A stretch of DNA of 64,000 nt. Source: JBOZRQ01 sp050789255 (GTDB lineage Bacteria; Bacillota; Sulfobacillia; Symbiobacteriales; Symbiobacteriaceae). The translations under genes and the position numbers were made by a program. How positions within the stretch are numbered: position 1 is the first letter of the stretch; every line of letters starts with the position of its first letter. The stretch is taken from contig JBOZRQ010000029.1 in assembly GCA_050789255.1 (NCBI GenBank), forward strand, positions 16,266 to 80,265, in the 5' to 3' direction. Positions 16,601 to 25,551 of the stretch are shown here, one piece after another. Below the pieces are notes generated by a model that was not told where the DNA came from, searched no databases, and was given only the letters and a program-made list of their open reading frames with translations.

Positions 16601-17827
16601 GTTGAGAACGCCACCGTCACCACCGTGAACGGCGTTGCCACCTTCAAGGTCAGCTCCACCAAGGGCGGCACCAGCAGCGCTACCACCAGCGCCCTGGTCT
16701 TCTACGCTGAGGCTTCGGGTCTGACCAAGACCGCTGATACCAGCGCCTACTTCACCTCCGGCGATAAGGCCAAGATCGTGCTGTCCGCTAACACCAACCT
16801 GGCTGTTGGCTCCAACACCGATCTGAGCGCCAACTACGTTGACCAGTACGGCAACTATATCGCTCCGGACGCTTCGCTTGACCTGAAGAATGTCCAGATC
16901 AGCGGCTCCGCCGCCACTCTGGCCGGCGGTGGCTCCACCATCACCGATGGTGCCGCTGTCCTGAACGCCTCTTCCTTCCCGGCCTCCGGCGCCCTGACCG
17001 CCGAGCATGACGTCAACACTGGCGCCCTGCCCGTCGACTCCCTGAACCTCACCGTCTACAACGTCGGCCTGGCCTACCGTGCCCAGGTGCAGACCGTTGC
17101 CGACAAGACCGCTGACGCCACCACCTTCACCGTCAAGGTTGCGCTCGTTGACTACAACGGCCTGACCCTGACCAACAAGGAAGGCGCCACCACCCTGATT
17201 CCGTTCGACTTGAAGGTCACCGACAACAGCGGCGCTGTTGCTGCTGGCGGCTCGATCGTGGCGGACAGCTATGTTGACGGTGTGGCTACCTACACCTACA
17301 CGATGCCCGCCACCAAGAACGCTGGTCAGTACAAGTTCGAGGCTGTTGTCAAGACCGTCAACGCTCTGACGACCGCTGGTTACACCGCTGACGAGGCTAA
17401 CCTGCTCGCCGCTCTGAAGGTCACCAGCGTCACCGCTAACGTCACGCCTGGTTCCGCCGTTGCGGTTGAGACTGCTGTCATCAACCCGGCTGACGGCACC
17501 GATGTGATCCGCACCGCCAACGGCGATGCCGCCTTCAACTTCGACGGCAGCGGCGCTAACGTCGCCTTCGTCAAGGTGATGGCTATCGACGCCAAGGGCA
17601 ACGTTGTGACCTCCTTCTCTGGCCAGGGCAAGCTGGTTCTGAGCGCCAACACCAACCTGACCCTGGTTGGTGCCAACTCCAGCAACGAGCTGCTCGTGAC
17701 CCTGACCAACGGCTACGGCACCGCTATGATCCAGCGGTCCGGTGACTCTGCCGGTACCATCACCGGTAGCGCCATCCTCAGCGGCACCACCTACACCGCT
17801 GACGCCACCCCGACCACCCTGCAGTAA
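13607..17827 (+). CDS. Major S-layer protein: SLH domains plus Ig-like repeats
   Basis: A secreted 1406-residue protein. It has a signal peptide (MKKL then a hydrophobic core ending TAAADF) and three N-terminal SLH domains at about residues 28-215, which bind a pyruvylated secondary wall polymer. A long run of bacterial Ig-like/invasin-like domains rich in Ala, Thr and Val follows. No cysteine was seen. ATG 13607 has AAAGGAGG 11 bases upstream; the longer open frame from 13382 lies in the leader. Codon use is extreme (GCC, ACC, AAC, GGC, CTG dominate), unlike the neighbouring SLH genes, which indicates very high expression. That bias is also why long false frames appear on the opposite strand. 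I infer that this is the main lattice protein of the cell surface. Confidence 0.88.
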   Translation: MGLMKKLTSAVVASSLVLGLVGTAAADFSPAGVNEAAARMQALGVVKGTVLPGGGVDLALNEKITRAQLVTILVRAFGKEADSQLLKGAPVFTDTSAHWASGEIAMAKAIIESKGHKLGVTETTFAPDKDVTSAEAIALVMKFLGVKADTTKTWPMDYIQGAVNAGLISEADKTALTVAPNSPAVRGLVFYLADHAFSTYTMPETKATVYGSYLDTKAPVITVDATFEPTTSEDQVTLSGTVTDNKKVAVLHVGSIDNAVAVDANGKWSTTVKLVAGENKVWIHALDIAGNAGVYEGVNITRVAGDAAKIEAQANLEVAAGASADVNFKVLDAKGVALEKSAAKVTVEGEIGTYDDATGKFTAAAKTGTGTLTITAGDQTATVNVTVTAGALADLEFTTEPATTNVSVGTPLKLVVKGKDANGNEVAVSGATFTATNGIVDANGNFAATVAGTAKVTATAGGLSKDLTITVYSTAAKLAINNTKSLVANAASEDTVTVNVQDANGFTVASYNGDVTLTVVGATGALDIKTGASTVADTYTVKAVNGVATFTVKSQAAATTATTARVQATSGSLTGALKDISIVKPVLTKFEASVDVSQIEANPAAGATVTVKAFDQEGVNTVAGDAYTVTFSSSNTDVLRINGAVSNSLDVAFANNDASKTFQVNATAVPGAASLTATIKNSSGTVITTVPVNTLSINTAIATAAAKLQVIGAENLSMAATATSTKTFKVALLDQAGNVLSSTANGATAPTIVVKDANGVDQSAKFTINQAGLTAGWVNGIYNVAIVPTAGSVSNAGTYTIEASRGSLTKSTGTLTLNPGTATYVTLTADNIAVAGDGISRVVLTAKVVDTKGNTVDFDGNITLKQTVGNDGTNLSAPATTTVAAVDGVATWTLTATNSFGTDSFGLEGDLNGDGTAEVLNQAAATPSAVSISTQLTGSATQLQIDSTFGAANGAGAKKAGESYEVKVYVRDAQATAKTVTADNGRPVTLVIKSGQGTVENATVTTVNGVATFKVSSTKGGTSSATTSALVFYAEASGLTKTADTSAYFTSGDKAKIVLSANTNLAVGSNTDLSANYVDQYGNYIAPDASLDLKNVQISGSAATLAGGGSTITDGAAVLNASSFPASGALTAEHDVNTGALPVDSLNLTVYNVGLAYRAQVQTVADKTADATTFTVKVALVDYNGLTLTNKEGATTLIPFDLKVTDNSGAVAAGGSIVADSYVDGVATYTYTMPATKNAGQYKFEAVVKTVNALTTAGYTADEANLLAALKVTSVTANVTPGSAVAVETAVINPADGTDVIRTANGDAAFNFDGSGANVAFVKVMAIDAKGNVVTSFSGQGKLVLSANTNLTLVGANSSNELLVTLTNGYGTAMIQRSGDSAGTITGSAILSGTTYTADATPTTLQ

Positions 17828-17843
17828 TGTAGGGCCTAGGGCC

Positions 17844-17884
17844 GAAAGAAACCGGGAGACTTGTTCTCCCGGTTTCTTTCTTTT
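17844..17884 (+). terminator. Strong terminator of the S-layer gene
   Basis: A perfect 16-bp stem (17844-17859 with 17865-17880, core AAACCGGGAGA) with loop CTTGT and a closing TTTT. Confidence 0.95.
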
Positions 17885-18042
17885 ACATAATGTAGTTGGC
17901 TGCTAGATAGAGTGCAGGAAAACGCATTGGCTTATACGAATATCGATTGTATGTATTTGGGAACGTTGGGAACGAACCAATCCCGAGTTACGTCAAATCA
18001 CTGGACAGAACAAAGTTTCCAGCATCGCAGAGGAGGATTGGA

Positions 18043-21000
18043 ATGAAGCGTTGGCTCGCGGTCCTGCTCATGGCTGTTATGCTCGGGACCATGGTCCCTC
18101 AGGCTTTCGCTGACACGCCCCAGGTTCCGCCCATGCCCCCCTTTACTGACGTGGTCATGACACCTTACGAACGCCCTGTTGGGTATCTCTATGCCCTGGG
18201 GCTTGTGAGCGGCACTAGTCAGTTCACGTTTAGCCCCAAGGATCAGGTGACTCGTGCTCAAATGGCCGCGTTTATTGTTCGGGCCCTGGGCAAGCAACGC
18301 GATTCGGTAAAGGTTAGCCAAAAGTTTACCGACGTGCCTGCAACCCATTGGGCGGCGGACGTCGTCGCCAAGGCCGTCGCAGAGGGAATTGTTCGCGGGA
18401 CATCCGAAACGACCTTTGCGCCTGACGCACCGGTGACGTATGCACAGGCCGTAGTAATGCTTCTGCGGGCCCTTGGTTACGAAAAGACCCTGGTGGGGGA
18501 GTATCCCACTGCGCACATCCTTAAGGCAAGTGAGCTCGGCTGGCTGAAGGGCACAGAGTTCAGCATGGACGCCCCTGCTACCCGCGGAGACGTCGCCATC
18601 ATGCTTGCGGCTGCCGTGTTTACAACGCCGCATGCTGATACGGGTCTGACTCTGTCCCAAAGCGTTCACAAGAAGGCCGTAGCGGTTACCATTTCGCCTG
18701 ACACCACCCATCTTGTCGCCGGCTCTACTCAGGTGAAAGCGCTTGGTGTGGACTGGTTCGGAAAAACGTTTGAGCTTCAAAACGCCACCTTTTCAGGTTC
18801 GGGCTCTGGCTTTACCTTGAGCGGAAGCGGGAGCCTGATCATCACTACGGCCGATAAGGTCACGTTGACGGTGGCGGCTGCAGGCCAGGTCGCCGAGCGC
18901 AGCTACGACGTGGTTCGCTCCATCAGCATCAAGGGTGGAAACACCGGTCTCAAGCTTGGTGACAGCACGCAGCTTCAGGCCGAGGGAACTACGGCGGGCA
19001 ACCGCAAGGTGCCCGTGACTCCTTCGTGGAAGATCGTCTCCGGACCGGGCACGATTGCCGCTGACGGCACGCTTACTTCCACCGGGGCTGGGACCATTGT
19101 GGTCGAAGCAACCGCTGGCAATCTGAAGGCGCAGATCACAGTTGGCACAGCTGCCGGTATCTCCGTCAGCCCCGAGTCGGTGGACCTTGCTCCGGGGCAG
19201 ACCCAGAAGTTCACCGTGGCCACGGTGGATGACAAGGGCAACAGTGTTCAGATGCCGGTCGTGTGGTCGGTGGTTCAGGGCTCGGGGACCATTACCCAGG
19301 ATGGTACACTGACCGCCGGCACCAGCGGTCCCATTAAGGTGCAGGCTTCGGTTGGTGGTCTGTCCGCCACAGCCACAGCCCAGCTGATCACCAGGATGAC
19401 CATCTCGCCGAACCCGGCGTCGGTAGCCAAGGGCGGTACTGTTCAGTTTACGGCTACTGGCTATAAGGCCGACGGCACTGCAGTAACACTGAAGCCGGTA
19501 TTCACCCAAACGGGTGGAGTGGGCATCATCAACACTTCAGGTGTTTTCGCTGGAATCAGCCCCGGGAACGGGACTGTGACAGCTGACTACTTTGGCTTGA
19601 AGGCTTCGGCGCCGGTTACGGTCGCAGGCGAGGCCGCCATGGTTAAGGTCGAGCTAAGCAAGAGTTCCCTGCCTGCCAATGGCAAGACAACTGCGACGGT
19701 GACCGCCACGGTCGTGGATAGCCGGGGGATTCCAGCGCAGGGTACCGTAGAAACCATCACCTTTAACCTTAGTAGCGGAACCCTTGGCACACTGTCCGCT
19801 ACGTCTGCGAAGGTCGAAAACGGCAGAGCTTCGGTTACGTTCACGCCAAGCGAGCAAGCGGGTCAGGTAAACATTGTCGCCAGTGCACCTGGAACAAATC
19901 TGGCCTCCGGCTTTGCCAGCTTGACTACCGTAGTTCCCACCATCTCCCGGATCCGCCTAGAGGCCTACCCTTCCACGCTGGCTGCGGATGGTTACAGCCG
20001 GACCGCCGTTACGGCCTACCTTGAAGACACCACCGGTACTGCCATTAAGAACATCACCGGCGCTCCCATTACTATCACGTTGTCGCCCGGCGCCGGGGCT
20101 ACTGGCCTCCTGGAGTCGTCCACGATCACGATTCCGCCTACCTTCACCGGGGGCACGACGTACCTTCGTGCGACCAGCGCAGTCGGCGTTACTCGGATTT
20201 CCGGCGCTGCCCTGTACCCCGTGTCGCCGATCGAGGTTCGGACGGTGATTGTTGGTCCGGCGGCCAAGCTTAACATCCGTTCGGAAATCAAGGACACCAA
20301 GGCCGACGGTTCCGAGACCATGACGGTTTACGTGGAGCTGCAGGATGCCGCCGGAAATGTGCGTACCGGTGACACTGGTATGGCCGTCCAGTTGACTGGA
20401 ACCAGCGGCACTTTCACCATGCCTACCCTGTCTGCCACCACCGTGAACGGTATTGCAACCTTCAACTTTACCTCGACCCGTGCCGGACAGTACAACTTCC
20501 GGGCCACCACGTTCAATAGCACGATTGCGGCAGCGGAAGGCTCCGGCAAGTTCGTGGCTGGCCCTGCCTACCGGATCGACATGACCGCGACGCCTTCCAC
20601 AAACATCTCGGCCGACGGTTCCAGCACGGTGCAACTCGTGGCCAAGATTGTGGACCGCTATGGCAACGTGGTCACGAACGCAGCCAATCAGGTTACCTTC
20701 ACCAAAACTACAAACCAGGGTGCTACCTCGTTGGTTAACCCGCAGGCGGTGACGCCGGTCGACGGCGTGGCTACCCTCTCGCTTCAGGCTTCCGCCACTC
20801 CTGGCACCGATATATTTGTGGCGTCGGCTGACGGCCTGACTCCCAGCGGTGCTGTGTCCATTACCTCCCGGATCACCGGCAATGCGTACAAGCTGCGTAT
20901 CCAGCCGATCTCTCCGAGCACGGTCACGGCCGGACAGGCTATGACCGTTCGGGTCCACCTGTTGGACGCGCTCGATAACCTGGTCACTGGTGCCACCGGC

Positions 21001-22506
21001 CGTCAGGTGGTCCTCGTTCCCAGCAGTTCTACTGCGGTAGTCAACGGACCCCAGAGCAGCGTCGGCGGTGTAGCCACGTTCACTGTGACTGACACCCGAG
21101 CTGGTACGGTCACCTTTACTGCCAGTGCGACAGGGCTCATCTCCGACACCAATGGACAGTCAGTCACAGTCGCAGCGGGACAGGTCAGCACGGTCCGACT
21201 CGAGGCGACCCCTGAAGGCCTGGCTGCCGACGGGACCAGCAGCACCACAATTACGGCCAAGGCGATGGACGCTAACGGTAACCAGGTGCCCTGGAGCACT
21301 GCCGTCCAGCTGTCGATCGACAACACCACCTCCGGTCGGTTGTCCTCTTCGTACCTTTACTCCGGCGGACAGGTCGTCCTGTACTCCACGACCACTCCCG
21401 GTACCATCACGGTATCCGGCAGCGCCAACGGTGTATCTGTCACGCCTCTGACCCTCCGGACGTACGTCCCGGCGGCCCCGGCTCGTGTGGTTGTTGAACA
21501 GGTGCAGGCATTCCCTGTGAGCTCGCCCTTCATCAGCCCGACGACCATTCGGGTCAAGATCCTTGACGCTAACGGCAACCTTGCCACTGGTGCCAGCACC
21601 GGAGCCCTGCTAAGCTCCATCGGCGTCACAATCACAGGCTCCGGAGGCACCAACACGACTCGCATCAGCGCTGGGTCAAACAGTGGCCTGAACGGGTTCG
21701 TTCCCAACGGTGTTACCACGGGCTCGACCTACGCCATTAATGGTGTGGCGACCTTCCAGTTCACTAACACCCGGGCCGAGTCGGTAACGATCACACCGAT
21801 CGCCTACTACGGTGGTCAGTTGCTGGCTGCTGAGAGTGTCCGGGTCACCACGCTCCCTGGTGCAGCCACCCAGGTGGCAGTGTCTCCCGATAGCTTGGTG
21901 CTGACCTCTCAAGTGGCGATGCCGATGACGCTGCAGGCATGGGTAGCCGATCAGTTCGGCAACCCGATCTCCACAGAATCGGACACGTTGGTGTTCACGC
22001 CCAACACGTCCAACTACTTGACCTTCCCGGACCAGCTCTCCGTTGCGACTAACGAGGGCAAGGCCTCTCTTCTTGTGACCAGCAAGCCCAGCACCTCCGG
22101 TGGAAACACGACCATCACGGTCAAGTCGAACCGGACAGGGCTGACTCGTACGATCGTGGTATCCACTGACGTGCCCCCTGCTACCCCGTCCGTGAGGGCC
22201 ACAAACGCTGCCGGAACTTCGAGTGTAGTCAACGTCAGTGAGGGAGCTGTGAAGATCTCCGTCACCGCCCTGCCCCGTCAGTCGGCTCAGAACGTGCTGG
22301 TATACGTGAACGGCCGTTTGGTGGCTACCTACGCCTCAACGGATTTCACCATCGATGCTGGCGGCATTGGACCGAGCGGGACTAACTGGACCGGGTATGT
22401 CCGGACCACTGAGTTCTCGCCTGGAAACAACTCGGTCACGGTGATTTTGACTAACGGGTTGGGCCTCAGCCCCGTCTCAGCGCCTGCTACCATCGTCATC
22501 CAGTAA
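18043..22506 (+). CDS. Giant SLH/Ig-like repeat surface protein
   Basis: A secreted 1487-residue protein. It has a signal peptide (MKRWLAVLLMAVMLGTMVPQAF), SLH domains over about residues 35-205 (FTDV..., DVPATHWAADVV..., then a third), Big_2-like repeats, and several Big_1 (invasin-like) repeats recognisable by the recurrent AKIVDRYGN / AKAMDANGN / ADGTSST motifs. ATG 18043 has AGAGGAGG six bases upstream. Codon use is ordinary compared with the S-layer gene before it, so it is probably a minor or conditional surface protein. It has its own terminators on both sides. Adhesin or lattice-accessory roles are possible; no enzymatic motif was seen. Confidence 0.85.
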   Translation: MKRWLAVLLMAVMLGTMVPQAFADTPQVPPMPPFTDVVMTPYERPVGYLYALGLVSGTSQFTFSPKDQVTRAQMAAFIVRALGKQRDSVKVSQKFTDVPATHWAADVVAKAVAEGIVRGTSETTFAPDAPVTYAQAVVMLLRALGYEKTLVGEYPTAHILKASELGWLKGTEFSMDAPATRGDVAIMLAAAVFTTPHADTGLTLSQSVHKKAVAVTISPDTTHLVAGSTQVKALGVDWFGKTFELQNATFSGSGSGFTLSGSGSLIITTADKVTLTVAAAGQVAERSYDVVRSISIKGGNTGLKLGDSTQLQAEGTTAGNRKVPVTPSWKIVSGPGTIAADGTLTSTGAGTIVVEATAGNLKAQITVGTAAGISVSPESVDLAPGQTQKFTVATVDDKGNSVQMPVVWSVVQGSGTITQDGTLTAGTSGPIKVQASVGGLSATATAQLITRMTISPNPASVAKGGTVQFTATGYKADGTAVTLKPVFTQTGGVGIINTSGVFAGISPGNGTVTADYFGLKASAPVTVAGEAAMVKVELSKSSLPANGKTTATVTATVVDSRGIPAQGTVETITFNLSSGTLGTLSATSAKVENGRASVTFTPSEQAGQVNIVASAPGTNLASGFASLTTVVPTISRIRLEAYPSTLAADGYSRTAVTAYLEDTTGTAIKNITGAPITITLSPGAGATGLLESSTITIPPTFTGGTTYLRATSAVGVTRISGAALYPVSPIEVRTVIVGPAAKLNIRSEIKDTKADGSETMTVYVELQDAAGNVRTGDTGMAVQLTGTSGTFTMPTLSATTVNGIATFNFTSTRAGQYNFRATTFNSTIAAAEGSGKFVAGPAYRIDMTATPSTNISADGSSTVQLVAKIVDRYGNVVTNAANQVTFTKTTNQGATSLVNPQAVTPVDGVATLSLQASATPGTDIFVASADGLTPSGAVSITSRITGNAYKLRIQPISPSTVTAGQAMTVRVHLLDALDNLVTGATGRQVVLVPSSSTAVVNGPQSSVGGVATFTVTDTRAGTVTFTASATGLISDTNGQSVTVAAGQVSTVRLEATPEGLAADGTSSTTITAKAMDANGNQVPWSTAVQLSIDNTTSGRLSSSYLYSGGQVVLYSTTTPGTITVSGSANGVSVTPLTLRTYVPAAPARVVVEQVQAFPVSSPFISPTTIRVKILDANGNLATGASTGALLSSIGVTITGSGGTNTTRISAGSNSGLNGFVPNGVTTGSTYAINGVATFQFTNTRAESVTITPIAYYGGQLLAAESVRVTTLPGAATQVAVSPDSLVLTSQVAMPMTLQAWVADQFGNPISTESDTLVFTPNTSNYLTFPDQLSVATNEGKASLLVTSKPSTSGGNTTITVKSNRTGLTRTIVVSTDVPPATPSVRATNAAGTSSVVNVSEGAVKISVTALPRQSAQNVLVYVNGRLVATYASTDFTIDAGGIGPSGTNWTGYVRTTEFSPGNNSVTVILTNGLGLSPVSAPATIVIQ

Positions 22507-22513
22507 GAAAAAT

Positions 22514-22550
22514 CTCCTGCCGGGCAAGGCCCGGCAGGAGGTTTTCTTTA
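22514..22550 (+). terminator. Bidirectional terminator between convergent genes
   Basis: Stem CTCCTGCCGGG/CCCGGCAGGAG (22514-22524, 22530-22540). GTTTTCTTT follows on the plus strand and ATTTTTCTTAC on the minus strand, so it can end both the SLH/Ig gene and the TPR gene. Confidence 0.9.
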
Positions 22551-22558
22551 TTGGGGCC

Positions 22559-23203
22559 TTATTTTGGAAGGGTAGCCAGGGCTGCCTTGGCGTGCGCCTG
22601 GTTCGGATCCAGCTGTAGCACGGCTTCAAACGTTTCCCGGGCCTTAGCGGTGTCACCATTGCTCTGGTACAGCTGTCCCAGCGACACCTTCAGTTCCACA
22701 GAATCCGGCACCGCCGCAACAGCGCCTTCCAGAAGCTTCAGCGCCTCTTGTTTCTTATCCTGAAGCCCGTAAATCAGCACCATGTTGTTATACGGTGCGG
22801 CCCACTTGGGATTGATGCCGATGGCCTTCTTGTACCACTCCAGGGCCAAATCGAGCTTATTCTGATCACGGTACAGGTTTCCGATGGCCGAATACCCTTC
22901 TACAAGGGTCTTGTCTAGCTCGATCGCCCTCTTGTAAGCTGTTTCAGCTTCGGCATACTCTTTCTTCTGATAGTGGGTGACACCCAGCATAAACTGGGTC
23001 TTCGCGTTGTTTGGTTGTGCCTGCACGGCAACGGCGAGCGCTTCCTTGGCCTTGTCGTAGTCTTGCGCTTCAAAGGCCTTGGTGCCAATCTCCTTAGCCT
23101 GAGCCGGCGAAACCGTGGTTTCAGTCGCCTTCTTGCTACCACAGCCAGTGACTGCAATAGCCATCGCCAAGATGGCTACCGCCATCAGCTTGCGGTTAAA
23201 CAT
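22559..23203 (-). CDS. TPR-repeat lipoprotein
   Basis: A 214-residue exported lipoprotein. It has a short signal peptide with lipobox AVTGC, then a spacer KKATE and about four to five tetratricopeptide repeats (AKEALAVAVQAQPNN, AETAYKRAIELD, ALEWYKKAIGINP, ARETFEAVLQLDP). The start is the ATG whose complement is at 23201-23203, eight bases after AGGAGGAG; a longer frame to 23281 runs over the promoter. Such proteins scaffold envelope assemblies. Lying between SLH protein genes, it may help S-layer or wall-polymer assembly, which is inference only. Confidence 0.85.
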   Translation of the reverse strand: MFNRKLMAVAILAMAIAVTGCGSKKATETTVSPAQAKEIGTKAFEAQDYDKAKEALAVAVQAQPNNAKTQFMLGVTHYQKKEYAEAETAYKRAIELDKTLVEGYSAIGNLYRDQNKLDLALEWYKKAIGINPKWAAPYNNMVLIYGLQDKKQEALKLLEGAVAAVPDSVELKVSLGQLYQSNGDTAKARETFEAVLQLDPNQAHAKAALATLPK

Positions 23204-23249
23204 AGGTGCTACTCCTCCTACTCCCAGCATTATTCCATAAGCACAACAT

Positions 23250-23278
23250 ATTATCACCCGAAACATGAGGACAATCAA
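23250..23278 (-). promoter_or_regulatory. Sigma-A promoter of the TPR lipoprotein gene
   Basis: On the minus strand: TTGATT (complement of 23273-23278), 17-base spacer, GATAAT (complement of 23250-23255). Confidence 0.75.
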
Positions 23279-23319
23279 CAATCAGATTTTGACGCTAAAG
23301 CGAACCGGGCCTAACTAAT

Positions 23320-23360
23320 GACGGGCGCCAGCGCTGTGTTCGCTGGCGCCCGTCGGTTTC
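23320..23360 (-). terminator. Hairpin after the SLH beta-propeller gene
   Basis: A perfect 14-bp stem GACGGGCGCCAGCG/CGCTGGCGCCCGTC (23320-23333, 23341-23354). On the minus strand it follows the stop at 23365, but the T tract behind it is poor. Confidence 0.65.
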
Positions 23361-23364
23361 TGTC

Positions 23365-25287
23365 TCAGGGGCGAGTCAATTTGCGGATGCGGACCACGAC
23401 TGTGCTCAACTCCGCTCGAGTGAGGTTCTGCTCGGGCCGGTACGTGAACGACCCATCGGATTCTTGAAACCCGTTGACATACCCCGCAGCTTCCAGTGCT
23501 TTGATGTCCAGCGCCGCCCAGTGTTCGGTGATATCCGAAAACTTGGACGTAAAGCCGGGCGGGGCCGCCGGGATACTGTAAGCCTTTACGAGTATCCGTG
23601 CCTCCTGGGCCCGAGTCATATTGAGGTTCGGCCGGAACGTGAAGGTGCCGTCGGCCTCTTGGAACCCACCGATGATTCCCTTCTCCTCGAGAGCCATGAC
23701 CGAGTTCTTCGCCCAGTGGTTGGCTATGTCCGTAAACTTGGTCTGAAAGCCCGGGGAAGGACTCTCGAGCCCAAGGGTCTTGGCGATGATGGAGGAGCTC
23801 TCAGCTCGCGTCACCAGGTTATTGGGTCGAAACGTGAGATCCGGGTAGCCTCCTATGAACTTGTGGTAGAGCATGGTTTCGATGCTCTGTCGTCCCCAGT
23901 GGCTGAGAACGTCTGGCAGTGTATTCACCGGCACTAGCACGGCGCAGGTGTACGATGGCCCACCGTCTTCGACTACATCGACAGCGATCCTGCCGAACTG
24001 TCCTTGCGCGGTGAACCCGCCAGTTGCCCCAGCCATCCAGTCAAACCTGTGGGTTCCTGCCCCAAGGCTTCTCTGGTCCACAAAGACCTGCCCACGCCCT
24101 GCGGTTTCCCGCCAGGCGGCAGCCGAAATCGTAGCCTTCCTGTCTAGTTGAATCTCCAGCGCACCGGAAAAATCGGCAACGCCACCACGCAAGGGGTTGG
24201 GGGCCCATCGGACGTGCTCCCCCGTAACGACTGGGGCAGCAGGAAGTGCGGTCATTGCGGTTGCAGGTGCCGAGCTCCCATAGGTCAACACGGTATCGGC
24301 AGTCACGCTGGGCAGGCCGGCGCCGAACGCAAGTCTAGCACTGTTGGCCTGCCACATCATTGATCCGTCAGTGGACGACAGTGCGTAGAGGTGTGGGTCG
24401 CCAGCGTTCAGCGTCACTCCTACATACAGCACGGACCCAGAAAAAGCCGCTCCCACCCGAGCTATTGCGGTGGAGTCGTAAAGGTACGCCCGTTCCCATC
24501 TCAGAGCGCCTGTCTGAGCGTCCAGAGCGTGTATTTGGGCGTACTCACCCGCCACGTACACGCTGTCCTCACCGGAGGTAATGAACCGGGCGGTAATTCG
24601 ATTGTCCCGCCACACGACGGCGCCGGTGTCGAGGCGCACGCACGCAACACCCTTATGCTGGCTGCAGTAGACCAGGTTTCCGGATAGGTGCGCTAGCTGC
24701 TCCGCCCGCTCCGGCCCTAGCCCGGGGAGTACCTTTTGCCACTTGCGTGTAAACTTCTTGTCGCGAAACTCCCACCGTGACGGAAATCCATATCCGTCCA
24801 CTGTGACCAGAACGCCATCCCCCACCGGGAGAACTGTATGCGGTACTTCAGGGCCGGCGTCAGTCCCGCCGATGATGGACCCGGTTTGAGTGATGGAGAC
24901 CAGCGCCTGATCCTTAATGAAGTACACCAGTCCATTGCTGTCGTCAACCACAATCGGGCTAACCTGAGCGTCAGCTTTCAAGGGACTGATCGATGCGAGG
25001 GTTTTTTCTTCGAAGGTGGTCCCTAGGTCGGTAATGGCGGTCAGGCCCACATCTTGACGAAACGCAAACAACTTTGAACCAGATACGGTGAGACGTCGAG
25101 TCAAGTACGAGTTGACGCTCTTCCACCGGAGCCTGCCATTGGCCGGATTCAGTGAAACAACCTTTCCGTCGGTGGTGATTCCATAGATGCTGCTGCTACC
25201 TGGGACGACAGTAGCCAGCGCAACCTCAGACCGCCACGCAAACCGGAGAGGCGGTAGGGGACCAAGACCCGATGCATCCACGAACAT
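23365..25287 (-). CDS. Beta-propeller (PQQ-like) protein with three C-terminal SLH domains
   Basis: A 640-residue protein. Residues 1-350 contain repeated blades of the quinoprotein/PQQ type (GKVVSLNPANGRLRWKS, YALSSTDGSMMWQ, IHALDAQTGALRWERAY). A beta-rich middle follows, then three SLH domains from about residue 455 (FGGY/GGFQEADGTFTFRP repeats). The start at the ATG complementary to 25285-25287 has GAAGGAGGG eight bases upstream. Oddly, no signal peptide is visible at this start or in the short upstream extension, although SLH proteins must be exported. Either export is non-classical or an upstream coding segment has been lost. Function unknown; it may be a surface sensor or scaffold. Confidence 0.8.
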   Translation of the reverse strand: MFVDASGLGPLPPLRFAWRSEVALATVVPGSSSIYGITTDGKVVSLNPANGRLRWKSVNSYLTRRLTVSGSKLFAFRQDVGLTAITDLGTTFEEKTLASISPLKADAQVSPIVVDDSNGLVYFIKDQALVSITQTGSIIGGTDAGPEVPHTVLPVGDGVLVTVDGYGFPSRWEFRDKKFTRKWQKVLPGLGPERAEQLAHLSGNLVYCSQHKGVACVRLDTGAVVWRDNRITARFITSGEDSVYVAGEYAQIHALDAQTGALRWERAYLYDSTAIARVGAAFSGSVLYVGVTLNAGDPHLYALSSTDGSMMWQANSARLAFGAGLPSVTADTVLTYGSSAPATAMTALPAAPVVTGEHVRWAPNPLRGGVADFSGALEIQLDRKATISAAAWRETAGRGQVFVDQRSLGAGTHRFDWMAGATGGFTAQGQFGRIAVDVVEDGGPSYTCAVLVPVNTLPDVLSHWGRQSIETMLYHKFIGGYPDLTFRPNNLVTRAESSSIIAKTLGLESPSPGFQTKFTDIANHWAKNSVMALEEKGIIGGFQEADGTFTFRPNLNMTRAQEARILVKAYSIPAAPPGFTSKFSDITEHWAALDIKALEAAGYVNGFQESDGSFTYRPEQNLTRAELSTVVVRIRKLTRP

Positions 25288-25460
25288 GAGGCCGCCCTCC
25301 TTCAAGAGTGGTGCTATTAACTAAGGAACGGTCCTCAACGCACTTCCGTTTGACTGAAGCGACAGATTATCCGTCTGGCTCAACTTCCCGCTTCGGCGTG
25401 CCTGGAACTTACTTCCTCAATTACATACAAAATAACTGTCATCCAAAACCCAACAGCTAC

Positions 25461-25489
25461 TTTACATTTAATCCCGTTCTATCGATAAT
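25461..25489 (+). promoter_or_regulatory. Sigma-A promoter of the gene at 25552
   Basis: TTTACA at 25461-25466, 17-base spacer, GATAAT at 25484-25489. It lies in the 264-base gap between two divergent genes. Confidence 0.75.
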
Positions 25490-25551
25490 AATGCTAGTGG
25501 TTGAAAGTTTGACCATTAGACAGTTTAAGTCTTGGGAGGAGGCAGCGGAAC

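Noticed and set aside
13586..17008. 1140-codon open frame on the minus strand opposite the S-layer gene
   Set aside because: It mirrors the strong codon bias of the S-layer gene (GCC/ACC/GGC read backwards), is rich in Gly/Asp/Val without domains, and has no promoter or start context.
17947..18042. Upstream extension of the second SLH protein
   Set aside because: The ATG at 18043 has a strong AGAGGAGG and begins a perfect signal peptide; the extension has neither.
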